A DNA stretch of 64,000 nucleotides from CBFFRJ01 sp051486985 (lineage in GTDB: Bacteria; Pseudomonadota; Gammaproteobacteria; Enterobacterales; Enterobacteriaceae). The translations under genes were made by a program, and so were the position numbers. Of this stretch, positions 45,186 through 53,018 are shown piece after piece; position 1 is the first letter of the stretch, and each line of letters begins with the position of its first letter. The stretch spans positions 77,547 to 141,546 of the forward strand of contig NZ_JAHVDV010000009.1 of NCBI RefSeq assembly GCF_051486985.1, written 5' to 3'. The notes under the pieces are model-generated. The model saw only the letters and a list, made by a program, of their open reading frames with translations. It ran no database searches and was not told where the DNA came from.

Positions 45186-47159
45186 ATGTTTAAAAAACTG
45201 CTCTCCGGCCTGACCGGCCAAAAAGATAAATCGCAGGCCCCTGTTGAACCTGAACAGGCTCATCCCGTAGAGGCGCAACCGCCGCAGGAAGAGCGTATTG
45301 TTGCTTATGACGCCAACGGGCGGGAGATGCATATCACCCGAAGCGACTGGCGAGAAAAGGTTTTTCTGCCGGGGCTTGAGCAGAAGTGGGATGATCCGGC
45401 CGAACTTTACGATGCCATTCTGGCCGGGCTGAACGACGGTTTTGCTACTGACCTTCTTCCTGCGGCGGCGCGGCTGGTCGCAATCGATGATAACCCTGAA
45501 CGCAGTCATACGCTTCAGGGCATTGTACTGATGCAAAACAACCTGCATGACGAGGCCGAAGCGACGCTAAACGCGGGAATCGATAAAGCCGGTCCCACGG
45601 GAACCCTGCTGACCAATCTGGCGAAAGTCTACGCTGAACGTGGCGACAGTGCCCGCGCCGACGCGCTGCTCTGGCAGGCCATTAAAGCCGACCCGAATCA
45701 GGACAATGGCTTACTCTGGTGGGCCTCTTTAAAAGAGGAGCGGGAAGGAACTGCGGGGTACGTAGCGGGACTTAAAACCGTTGCGGCGCTGCCGGGGGCA
45801 TGGCGCGCCCAGCTGTGGCTGGCGCGGCACTACCTGGAACAGAAAAACGTGGCGGCGGCGAAAACGCTCTATGACGAGGTGCTGGCGGGAGGGAGGTACG
45901 ACGGCAGCTCGCTTATGATGATCTCAGGCGATCTGGGCAGGAACGGTGAAATACCCCTGCTTGTCGACCTGATCGCCCCCGTTTATGATGAGCATCGTCA
46001 CGATCCGATGGCGGGCATGAATCTGCTGCGCGCTTATCAGGAGCTGGGTAACCCTGATGCAGGTGAACGGTTGTTAAGCCGAATGTATGCGCTTGAATAT
46101 CCGCCGCTCAAGCAGCATCTGGATGCATTCGCCCAGGCTTTTCAGCAAATGCGTGAACAAGGTGCGCAGGGTGTTCCCACCGATCCTGCTCAGGTGGAAA
46201 TCAGTACGCTGGCGCTCTCGCAGCCCATCTGGCATTACGGTCTCTATAAAGCCGACTGGCTATTCGGGCAAAAACCCGAGGAGGCAGACATTGTCGGTTT
46301 CTTTGCGCTCAGTAAAATTACCGATGAGACAAAGCCTGCCGAGTCGCAGCGCGAGGATGATGTCGGAAGGCTCACCCGCGCTATTCCGTTATACCTGGCA
46401 GAAGCCGCTCACTACTGGACTCCCTTTGCCGCCCGGTGCTATTTCCAGGTTGCCGCAGGTCTGGGACCGGTGCTCTCGACCCATGAAACAGACGGGAATG
46501 AACTCTTCGATCTCGTTCCCCCGTCAATGAAGTACTTTGTTACCGGACAGCTTGGGTGCGAAGGGGAAGGGGATCAACGCCAGTGGCAGCTCACTCTCTC
46601 GCTCTGGGATTGTCGCCTGCGGGAAAAATGCGCCGTTGAGAGTGCGACCGTACCTCAGGCTGAACTGGGCGCATGGGTGCTTGAGCTTGAGCAGCGTCTG
46701 CTGGCGAAAATGGGTGGGCCTGTTACGCAGGCTCTCGATGCGTTCTATACTCGCCCGTCAGCTGAGGCGATGAATATCTACCTTGCTGAGCTGGGCCAGG
46801 CCTTTACCCTGACGATGGTAGCCAACAACTATGTTCCGCGTGCCGCGCTATGGGGCGAGCGTTCAATGCTGGAGTGGCCGCTCAACATGGCGCTGCAATG
46901 GCCCCAGGCGGAGGTGCCAAAACTGATGTATCTTTCCGGGCTCAGTAAAGCCTGTGATTATCAGTCCGAGGTGCTGGCGGAATATAAAAAGCGCACGCTG
47001 GCGCTGCTGGAGAGCGCATCAGGTACTCCCTGTGAGAAACTGGCGCCGCTGGTATGGAAAATATTCGGCATGCAGGAAGAACTGAATGCGTACCGGGAAG
47101 CCCTGCCAGCAGAGACCCGCGCGGACTACGCGGCCTGGCTTGGACGCATCACTGAATAA
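45186..47159 (+). CDS. Uncharacterised TPR-repeat protein
   Basis: 657 residues from ATG 45186 (MFKKLLSGLTGQKDKSQ); the frame stays open upstream but nothing there looks like protein. No signal peptide or membrane segment, so cytoplasmic. A short Pro/Gln/Glu-rich linker (about 20-40) is followed by a conserved-looking block (ANGREMHITRSDWREKVFLP), then alpha-helical repeats of TPR type between about 75 and 300. The C-terminal half has no motif I recognise. I cannot name a function. It occupies the place that holds other genes in E. coli between guaA and yfgG, together with the AraC and LysE genes downstream. Confidence 0.75.
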   Translation: MFKKLLSGLTGQKDKSQAPVEPEQAHPVEAQPPQEERIVAYDANGREMHITRSDWREKVFLPGLEQKWDDPAELYDAILAGLNDGFATDLLPAAARLVAIDDNPERSHTLQGIVLMQNNLHDEAEATLNAGIDKAGPTGTLLTNLAKVYAERGDSARADALLWQAIKADPNQDNGLLWWASLKEEREGTAGYVAGLKTVAALPGAWRAQLWLARHYLEQKNVAAAKTLYDEVLAGGRYDGSSLMMISGDLGRNGEIPLLVDLIAPVYDEHRHDPMAGMNLLRAYQELGNPDAGERLLSRMYALEYPPLKQHLDAFAQAFQQMREQGAQGVPTDPAQVEISTLALSQPIWHYGLYKADWLFGQKPEEADIVGFFALSKITDETKPAESQREDDVGRLTRAIPLYLAEAAHYWTPFAARCYFQVAAGLGPVLSTHETDGNELFDLVPPSMKYFVTGQLGCEGEGDQRQWQLTLSLWDCRLREKCAVESATVPQAELGAWVLELEQRLLAKMGGPVTQALDAFYTRPSAEAMNIYLAELGQAFTLTMVANNYVPRAALWGERSMLEWPLNMALQWPQAEVPKLMYLSGLSKACDYQSEVLAEYKKRTLALLESASGTPCEKLAPLVWKIFGMQEELNAYREALPAETRADYAAWLGRITE

Positions 47160-47171
47160 TCGAGGGGCACA

Positions 47172-47978
47172 ATGAGTACGCGGAACATTGAACAAGCGTT
47201 CTGGCGCTCCGGGCTCGCGCCCTGGATTGAGCTACGCACGACCCGGCAAAGCCTGCAGGCCTACAAGCTGCATCAGCATGCGCAGCTGTCGATTGGCGCG
47301 ATAGTGGAAGGGGATACCCTGACCTGTTGCGACGGGCAGACGTATCATCTGCGTCCGGGCGAGCTTGTGGTGATTGCCCCGGAAGTGGCCCACAGTTGTA
47401 ATCCGGTCGCGGGCATTCCGCGCAGTTATCATATGCTTTATATCGATAAGGCATGGTGCCTGGCGCAGCTCGGCGCGGCCCCTGAAGAGACGCTGTGTTG
47501 CGATCAAACGCTTATTCACCATCCGTCTCTTTTTGCAGCATATCAGCGGATCGTTGAACTGATGATCGAAGGCAACATCGAGTTATTATCCACTGCCGTG
47601 CGTGAACTGCTGCTAAAAGTGCCAGGGCTCACCGCTCGTCCTCAACCTCAACACGCTTTTTATGACATGCAGTTGGCTCTACAGGCAGATTTTACCGTTG
47701 CACCGTCGTTTGACAGGCTGGCAGGCCACTATTCTCTGCGTAAAGAGACGCTGATCCGCCAGTTTAAACAGGCGACAGGGCTGACGCCCGGCGCCTGGCT
47801 GAACAATGCCCGTATTGAGTTTGCGAGATCATGCCTGAGGGCAGGGGGCGACATTACCGACGTCGGCTATCAGAGCGGCTTTTCGGATCAAAGCCATTTT
47901 CACCGCACCTTTGTGAGCTTTACGGCATCGACACCGCGTCAGTACGCGCGGGGGCGATCAATATCCGACAATAAATAG
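47172..47978 (+). CDS. AraC-family transcriptional regulator
   Basis: 268 residues. N-terminal cupin-type sensor (QHAQLSIGAIVEGDT, LRPGELVVIAPEVAHSC) and C-terminal double helix-turn-helix (LRKETLIRQFKQATGLTPGA and ITDVGYQSGFSDQSHFHRTF). The second motif is the standard AraC signature. It starts 12 bp after the TPR gene and 43 bp before the LysE-type exporter, which it probably controls (such pairs are common). The effector is unknown. Confidence 0.9.
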   Translation: MSTRNIEQAFWRSGLAPWIELRTTRQSLQAYKLHQHAQLSIGAIVEGDTLTCCDGQTYHLRPGELVVIAPEVAHSCNPVAGIPRSYHMLYIDKAWCLAQLGAAPEETLCCDQTLIHHPSLFAAYQRIVELMIEGNIELLSTAVRELLLKVPGLTARPQPQHAFYDMQLALQADFTVAPSFDRLAGHYSLRKETLIRQFKQATGLTPGAWLNNARIEFARSCLRAGGDITDVGYQSGFSDQSHFHRTFVSFTASTPRQYARGRSISDNK

Positions 47979-48021
47979 CGCAACGACTTCATTACAGTGA
48001 CCGTTTTTACCGGAGGTCACT

Positions 48022-48672
48022 ATGTCATTTGTTTCGCAGTTTATTCCCGCAGCGTTTCCCCTTCTCGCCCTGTCGCATTTTGTGGCGCTGGTCAGCCCTG
48101 GCCCGGATTTCTTCTTACAGGCAGGTTATGCCGTCCGCTATCGTCTGCGCGGAAGTGCAGGAATTGGGGTGGGCATCGCGCTGGGAAACGCGTGCTATAT
48201 CCTGATTGCTCTCTTTGGCTGGAATATGTTGCAGACACATGCGCTGTTATTCCGGTTGATTGAAATCGCCGGCGCGCTTTATTTAATCTGGATTGGCAGC
48301 CACCTGCTGCGCAGTCGTAAACAGGCGATAACGTTTAATGCGACGGCGCAGGCACGCCCTTCTGCGGGTAAGCAGTGCCTGCTTGGGCTGAGCTCAGCAC
48401 TGCTCAATCCTAAAAATGCACTCTTCTATATGGCACTGATGACGTCGATTCTGGGGGCATCGGTAACGCTCCCCCAGCAGATATTTTCCGCCGTGTGGAT
48501 GAGTCTTGCGGTTCTTGTCTGGAATCTGCTGGTGGCGGCACTGGCAGGGCATGCGATGGTGCAAAAACGCGTCGCGTCATGCATTCACATCATTGAACGC
48601 ATTGCTGGCGCCGTTCTCAGCGGGTTTGGCCTGCTGATGATTGCTGCAATGCTGCGTCAAACAGCTGCATAG
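48022..48672 (+). CDS. LysE/RhtB-family amino-acid exporter
   Basis: 216 residues with about six hydrophobic segments. The family motif is FVALVSPGPDFFLQAGYAVRY-like near residue 20 (SPGPDF), and GLSSALLNPKNALFYMAL in the middle. RhtB-type proteins export amino acids or derivatives from the cytoplasm; the substrate is not predictable. Good ribosome site (GGAGG). Linked to the AraC gene upstream; convergent with yfgG. Confidence 0.9.
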   Translation: MSFVSQFIPAAFPLLALSHFVALVSPGPDFFLQAGYAVRYRLRGSAGIGVGIALGNACYILIALFGWNMLQTHALLFRLIEIAGALYLIWIGSHLLRSRKQAITFNATAQARPSAGKQCLLGLSSALLNPKNALFYMALMTSILGASVTLPQQIFSAVWMSLAVLVWNLLVAALAGHAMVQKRVASCIHIIERIAGAVLSGFGLLMIAAMLRQTAA

Positions 48673-48712
48673 CGACAGAGACGCAAAAGCATGTGAATGC
48701 TAAAACAGGACG

Positions 48713-48904
48713 TTAACGCTCTGCAGAAGAGACGACAGGCTGACTGATTTGTTGCGACTGGAGCTTATCCTGATGATGATACCAGGCCCCGATGGAGGAG
48801 TAGATAAAGCGGCCGAAGAAAAAGATAAAGCTAATAAGCAGTACGATACGGGTCATGCGACTGTCAAATCGATGTCGTTTTCGCATAGGGGTTGCCTGAC
48901 TCAC
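48713..48904 (-). CDS. yfgG: YfgG family small membrane protein
   Basis: 63 residues with the conserved pattern RKRHRFDSRMTRIVLLISF and one membrane segment (about residues 19-38), then a short polar tail. E. coli YfgG has the same layout and has been linked to nickel/cobalt stress; the biochemical role is unknown. It is the first conserved E. coli-like gene after the variable block at 45-48.7 kb. Confidence 0.85.
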   Translation of the reverse strand: MSQATPMRKRHRFDSRMTRIVLLISFIFFFGRFIYSSIGAWYHHQDKLQSQQISQPVVSSAER

Positions 48905-49242
48905 AATGTTTCCCTGGATAAGCCCTGTTGAAGGGCGACGGGGACATTAAGTCACAGAGTGCCGATAAGGTCAATTCATCACCACATAAAAACGAGGCAA
49001 TAAAAAATATTCCGCAGATTTATATAAAAAAATTAAATATTTATCGCGTAAATGCTAAATTCGCCCCGGACGATAAAAAGTGGCGTTATTAATTAAGCTG
49101 CGGTGTTTTGTTTGACGTGCGTCAATTATAACTTGCGGTTCAGAACTAAAATTCCAGCTCATTTATCGCGTTAAACATGAACAGTCGGGTCGGATGCCTG
49201 TCTGAAAATGCCCCGCAGGATCCTGGGTTTCACCGAGCATCT
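48905..49242. other. AT-rich divergent region between yfgG and pdeF
   Basis: 338 bp without a recognisable gene. It is distinctly AT-rich between 48990 and 49060 (AAAATATTCC, TATATAAAAAAATTAAATAT), which could bind H-NS. An FNR-like palindrome lies at 49112-49125. Nothing else recognised. Confidence 0.6.
49112..49125 (+). promoter_or_regulatory. FNR-like palindrome before pdeF
   Basis: TTGAC-GTGC-GTCAA has the TTGAY-N4-RTCAA pattern; each half differs from the FNR consensus TTGAT-N4-ATCAA by one base. It lies 117 bp before the pdeF start, just before TATAAC. E. coli YfgF is described as an anaerobically active phosphodiesterase, which makes FNR control plausible. Confidence 0.45.
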
Positions 49243-51471
49243 ATGACTTTCATAAAAAAATACCGCCGAATTAAAGATAAATGGTGGGCGCTGCCCCTCC
49301 TTTTACCCAGCCTGTTACTTTCCGTTTTTAGCCTGGCAAATACCTGGACTACGGTTGCTGGCGAAGGCGTCGTGCTTTTCTATCTGCCGCTGGGCATCAT
49401 CATGGCTATGCTGGTGGTCTACGGACTGGCGGCACTGCCGGGCATTATGCTGGGGGTGGTATTGCTGTTTACTCCTGATGAACCAGGGCAACTTATTGCA
49501 CAGTCGCTGCATTTACTGGTGCCGGCGCTGCTCAGTTGGGGCGGCTATCGGGTGTTTGTTACCCGACGGCAAAATATAGCCTATAGCGACGCCAGACTTT
49601 TTGCTCAACGTTTATTCTGGCAGGTGTTTTGCCCGGCTACGCTCTACATCATTATTCTGCAGTTTATTATCTGGCTGTCGTTATACGATACAGCGTTAAG
49701 TAATACCAATACATTAACCTTTGATACGCATCTGCTTATTGATTATCAGGCTATGCTGGTGGGAACCATGATTGGCACGCCGCTTAGCTATTTACTCATT
49801 CGCGTATTTCATCACCCTCGCTATCTGCGAAGTTGGTTTTCGCAACTGCGCAATGAATTTGATCCCAAAGTGACCCGTGCGGAGTTCGTTACATGGGGGG
49901 CTATTGTGGCCGGGATGGTCATTTTATTGCTGATGCCAATGACAGAAAATAGTTCGATTTTTAGCACCAATTACACCCTGTCACTACTGCTTCCGGTGAT
50001 GCTCTGGGGTTCAATGCGCTTCGGCTATCGTTTGATGTCGCTGCTGTGGGCGCTGTTGCTGACGGTTTTCATCCACTACTACTTTCGTTATCTGCCCGCC
50101 TATGCAAGGTATGAAGTGCAGTTGGCTATCGCATCGTCCTGCTACCTGGTCTACACCGTTATCATCCTTAGCGTGGCCCTGCTTGCCACACGGCAGCGGC
50201 AGCTTCATGAGCGCGCGCGGCGTCTGGCCTTTTTGGATCCGATAGTCCATATGCCTAACCTGCGGGCGTTAAGCCGGGCCCTGGCTGACTCGCCCTGGTC
50301 GGTGGTGTGCCTGTTGCGAATTCCTGAGCTTGAACTACTGGGTCGTAATTACGGTATCCTGTTGCGCATTCAGTACAAGCAAAAACTGGCGGAGTGGTTA
50401 CGCCCGATGCTGGGACAAGGGGAAGGCGTTTTTCTACTGACAGGGTATGACCTTGCGATCCGTTTGCATTCCCAATCCCACCAGAGCCGTATAGATGAAC
50501 TGGATCAGCGTATTAAGCTGTTTCGTTTTGACTGGGACGCTATGCCTTTGCAGCCCCAGGTTGGAATGAGCTACTGCTATGTGCGCTCGCCGGTGCAGCA
50601 TCTCTATTTACTGCTGGGAGAGCTCAGCACCATTGCGGACCTGTCGCTGGCGACCAATCACCCGGAAAGTTTGCAGCAGCGTGGTGCGGTAAATCTGCAG
50701 CGCAGCCTGAAGAGCAAGGTGGATATGATGAGCCGTCTGCAGCGTGCGCTGGAAGAAAACAGGTTCAGCCTGATGGTGCAGCCGATCACGGGTATGCGGG
50801 GGGATGATTACCACGAAATTTTACTGCGTATGAACGAGGAGAACGGCGAGTACATTCACCCTGATGACTTCCTGCCAATTGCCCATGAATTTGGCCTCTC
50901 CTCACGTATAGATTTATGGGTCGTTGAGCACGTCCTGAGTTTTATGGCCTCGCACCGGGAGGCGTTACGCGGCCAGCGTTTTGCCATCAACCTGTCGCCG
51001 ACCTCCGTCTGCCGGGCTCAGTTCTCACCTGACATTGGGTCTCTACTGCAGAAATATAATATTGAAGCCTGGCAGCTCATTTTTGAAATTACTGAAAGCA
51101 ATTCACTCTCCAATATTCAGCAGGCTAACCAGACGCTGGCGCAGCTGCAGAAGATGGGCTGCAGAGTGGCGATTGATGATTTTGGAACCGGTTATGCCAG
51201 TTACGCCCGTCTGAAAAATGTGAATGCCGACATCCTTAAAATCGATGGCAGTTTTATTCGCAACATTGTCTCCAATAGTCTGGATTACCAGATAGTGGCC
51301 TCTATCTGTCATCTGGCGCGCATGAAACGGATGCTGGTGGTGGCCGAGTATGTCGAAAGTGAAGAGATACGCAGCGCGGCTATCGCGCTGGGTATCGATT
51401 ATCTTCAGGGATTTTTGATAGGTAAACCGGAGCCGCTGGAAAGTCTGGCTGTCCAGCATAAGGCGGCCTGA
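49243..51471 (+). CDS. pdeF: Cyclic-di-GMP phosphodiesterase PdeF (YfgF)
   Basis: 742 residues from ATG 49243 (E. coli 747). Eight or more membrane segments in the first ~320 residues (MASE1-type), a degenerate GGDEF region (about 345-470) without a GGDEF signature, then an EAL domain. The EAL motif reads EIL (HEILLRM), as I recall for the E. coli protein, and later catalytic segments are intact: INLSPTSVC, DDFGTGYASYARL, KIDGSFIRNI, EYVESEEI. It degrades c-di-GMP, in E. coli under anaerobic conditions. Convergent with ppx; both end in the same codons GCG GCC TGA. Confidence 0.93.
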   Translation: MTFIKKYRRIKDKWWALPLLLPSLLLSVFSLANTWTTVAGEGVVLFYLPLGIIMAMLVVYGLAALPGIMLGVVLLFTPDEPGQLIAQSLHLLVPALLSWGGYRVFVTRRQNIAYSDARLFAQRLFWQVFCPATLYIIILQFIIWLSLYDTALSNTNTLTFDTHLLIDYQAMLVGTMIGTPLSYLLIRVFHHPRYLRSWFSQLRNEFDPKVTRAEFVTWGAIVAGMVILLLMPMTENSSIFSTNYTLSLLLPVMLWGSMRFGYRLMSLLWALLLTVFIHYYFRYLPAYARYEVQLAIASSCYLVYTVIILSVALLATRQRQLHERARRLAFLDPIVHMPNLRALSRALADSPWSVVCLLRIPELELLGRNYGILLRIQYKQKLAEWLRPMLGQGEGVFLLTGYDLAIRLHSQSHQSRIDELDQRIKLFRFDWDAMPLQPQVGMSYCYVRSPVQHLYLLLGELSTIADLSLATNHPESLQQRGAVNLQRSLKSKVDMMSRLQRALEENRFSLMVQPITGMRGDDYHEILLRMNEENGEYIHPDDFLPIAHEFGLSSRIDLWVVEHVLSFMASHREALRGQRFAINLSPTSVCRAQFSPDIGSLLQKYNIEAWQLIFEITESNSLSNIQQANQTLAQLQKMGCRVAIDDFGTGYASYARLKNVNADILKIDGSFIRNIVSNSLDYQIVASICHLARMKRMLVVAEYVESEEIRSAAIALGIDYLQGFLIGKPEPLESLAVQHKAA

Positions 51472-51482
51472 CATCAGGCCGC
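51463..51482. terminator. Palindrome joining the stop codons of pdeF and ppx
   Basis: GCGGCCTGA (51463-51471), CA, TCAGGCCGC (51474-51482) is a perfect 9-bp inverted repeat with a 2-base spacer. Each arm contains the last two codons and stop of one gene. It may act as a shared transcription brake; there is no T run. Confidence 0.5.
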
Positions 51483-53015
51483 TACGTCAGGTGCCCGCTC
51501 TTCTTCAATTTTAAGGCGCCAGCCGGTGACGGCCTCCCAGTAATCCTGCTCTTTTTCCAGATCGAAAAGCACCAGGGCGTTCTGGCTGAACCAGTCGTGC
51601 GGGAAACTGAGCGTCCAGTGATTGTCATCCGTGGTCAGGCGAAGCGTCGGCGGCGTGGTGGTGGCCTGCCGTTGATTATTGAGCAGCACGCCGAGGCGCA
51701 ATATCTGCACCAGGGGCAGGAACTGCTTCTTCTTATAGAGCGTGAAGCGCGGCAAGTCATCCAGCTTGATGCCTTTGCGATGGTAGCGCACCAGGGTGGC
51801 CATCATCAGTTGCTGCTCCTGATTAAAGCCGGGCAAATCACTGTGCTGCAAAATATAAGCTGAGTGGCGGTGCATCCCGCTGTGATTTATGTTGAGTCCT
51901 ACTTCGTGGAGCATGACGGACCATTTCAGCAAGGCCGCCAGCTGCGGGTTCGCCAGCTTCGGATTTTGCGCCTGCCATTGATCGTACATGTGCGTGGTGG
52001 TCTCCAGCACACGACGCGCCTGCTCGCGGTCGATGTTGTAATGATTGGCTAATGCCTGAGCGGTACGGCTGCGGATGTCCTGATGACGAAAGCGCCCCTC
52101 CATTTCATAGAGCACGCCTTCACGGAGCGCGCCATCAGAGAGTCGGAGTTCTTTGATAGCCAGCGCATCAAAAACCCCGCAAAGAATGGCAAGGCCTGGC
52201 ACGAAGACCACTTTGCGCTCTTCAGAGAGGCCCGGCAGACTCAGTTCGCTGAAATTTTTATACTTCAGCACTTCTGCAACCAGTTTATCCAGGCGTTCAG
52301 GGGTGATAAATCCATCTTTCTCACCCATAGCCAGCAGCACTTCATGGGCAGCCTTGATGGTGCCTGAAGCTCCTAAAGCGACATTCCACCCCTGGATGCG
52401 GTACTGCCATGCCAGCGTTTCCAGCTTTTGTACAGCTGCGATGCGGGCACGCTGGAAGCATTCACGATTTAAAGCGCCGCCAGGGAAGTAGGTCTGGGCA
52501 AAACTGACGCAACCCATACGGCGGCTCTCCACCAGTCTGGGTTCGAAATCTTCACCGATGACCAGTTCCGTCGAGCCACCACCAATATCGATAACCAGCT
52601 TGCGCCCTTTTTCCGGCTGCGTATGCTCAACGCCCATGAAAATCAGACGCGCTTCTTCATTACCGGAAATGATCTCGATAGGGTAGGGGATGACCTGCTC
52701 CGCGCGTTTGAGAAACTCAGCGGCATTGCGAGCCTGGCGCAGCGTGTGCGTGCCCACGATGCAGACGCTGGAGGGTTCGAAACCCTGCAGGCGTTCGGCA
52801 AAAAGCGACAGGCAGTTCAACCCGCGCTCCATCGCCTCTTCGCTCAGCATACTGTCTGCATCAAGGCCATCAGCCAGATGCACACGCTGTTTAAGGCGGC
52901 CGATGATCTGCATTGCCCCATCCACAACGCGCGCGATCACCATATGAAAACTGTTCGAACCCAAATCGACCGCCGCAAACTCCTGCGGTCGTGGTGTGTT
53001 GTCATTTATCGGCAT
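51474..53015 (-). CDS. ppx: Exopolyphosphatase Ppx
   Basis: 513 residues, the E. coli length. ASKHA fold: FAAVDLGSNSFHMVIARV at the N-terminus and IDIGGGSTELVIG (about 143-155) form the phosphate-binding loops; the C-terminal part is HD-like (HEVGLNINHSGMHRHSAYI). It removes terminal phosphate from polyphosphate and hydrolyses pppGpp to ppGpp. Its start lies 3 bp after the ppk stop, so the two form an operon. Confidence 0.96.
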   Translation of the reverse strand: MPINDNTPRPQEFAAVDLGSNSFHMVIARVVDGAMQIIGRLKQRVHLADGLDADSMLSEEAMERGLNCLSLFAERLQGFEPSSVCIVGTHTLRQARNAAEFLKRAEQVIPYPIEIISGNEEARLIFMGVEHTQPEKGRKLVIDIGGGSTELVIGEDFEPRLVESRRMGCVSFAQTYFPGGALNRECFQRARIAAVQKLETLAWQYRIQGWNVALGASGTIKAAHEVLLAMGEKDGFITPERLDKLVAEVLKYKNFSELSLPGLSEERKVVFVPGLAILCGVFDALAIKELRLSDGALREGVLYEMEGRFRHQDIRSRTAQALANHYNIDREQARRVLETTTHMYDQWQAQNPKLANPQLAALLKWSVMLHEVGLNINHSGMHRHSAYILQHSDLPGFNQEQQLMMATLVRYHRKGIKLDDLPRFTLYKKKQFLPLVQILRLGVLLNNQRQATTTPPTLRLTTDDNHWTLSFPHDWFSQNALVLFDLEKEQDYWEAVTGWRLKIEEERAPDVAA

Positions 53016-53018
53016 AGA

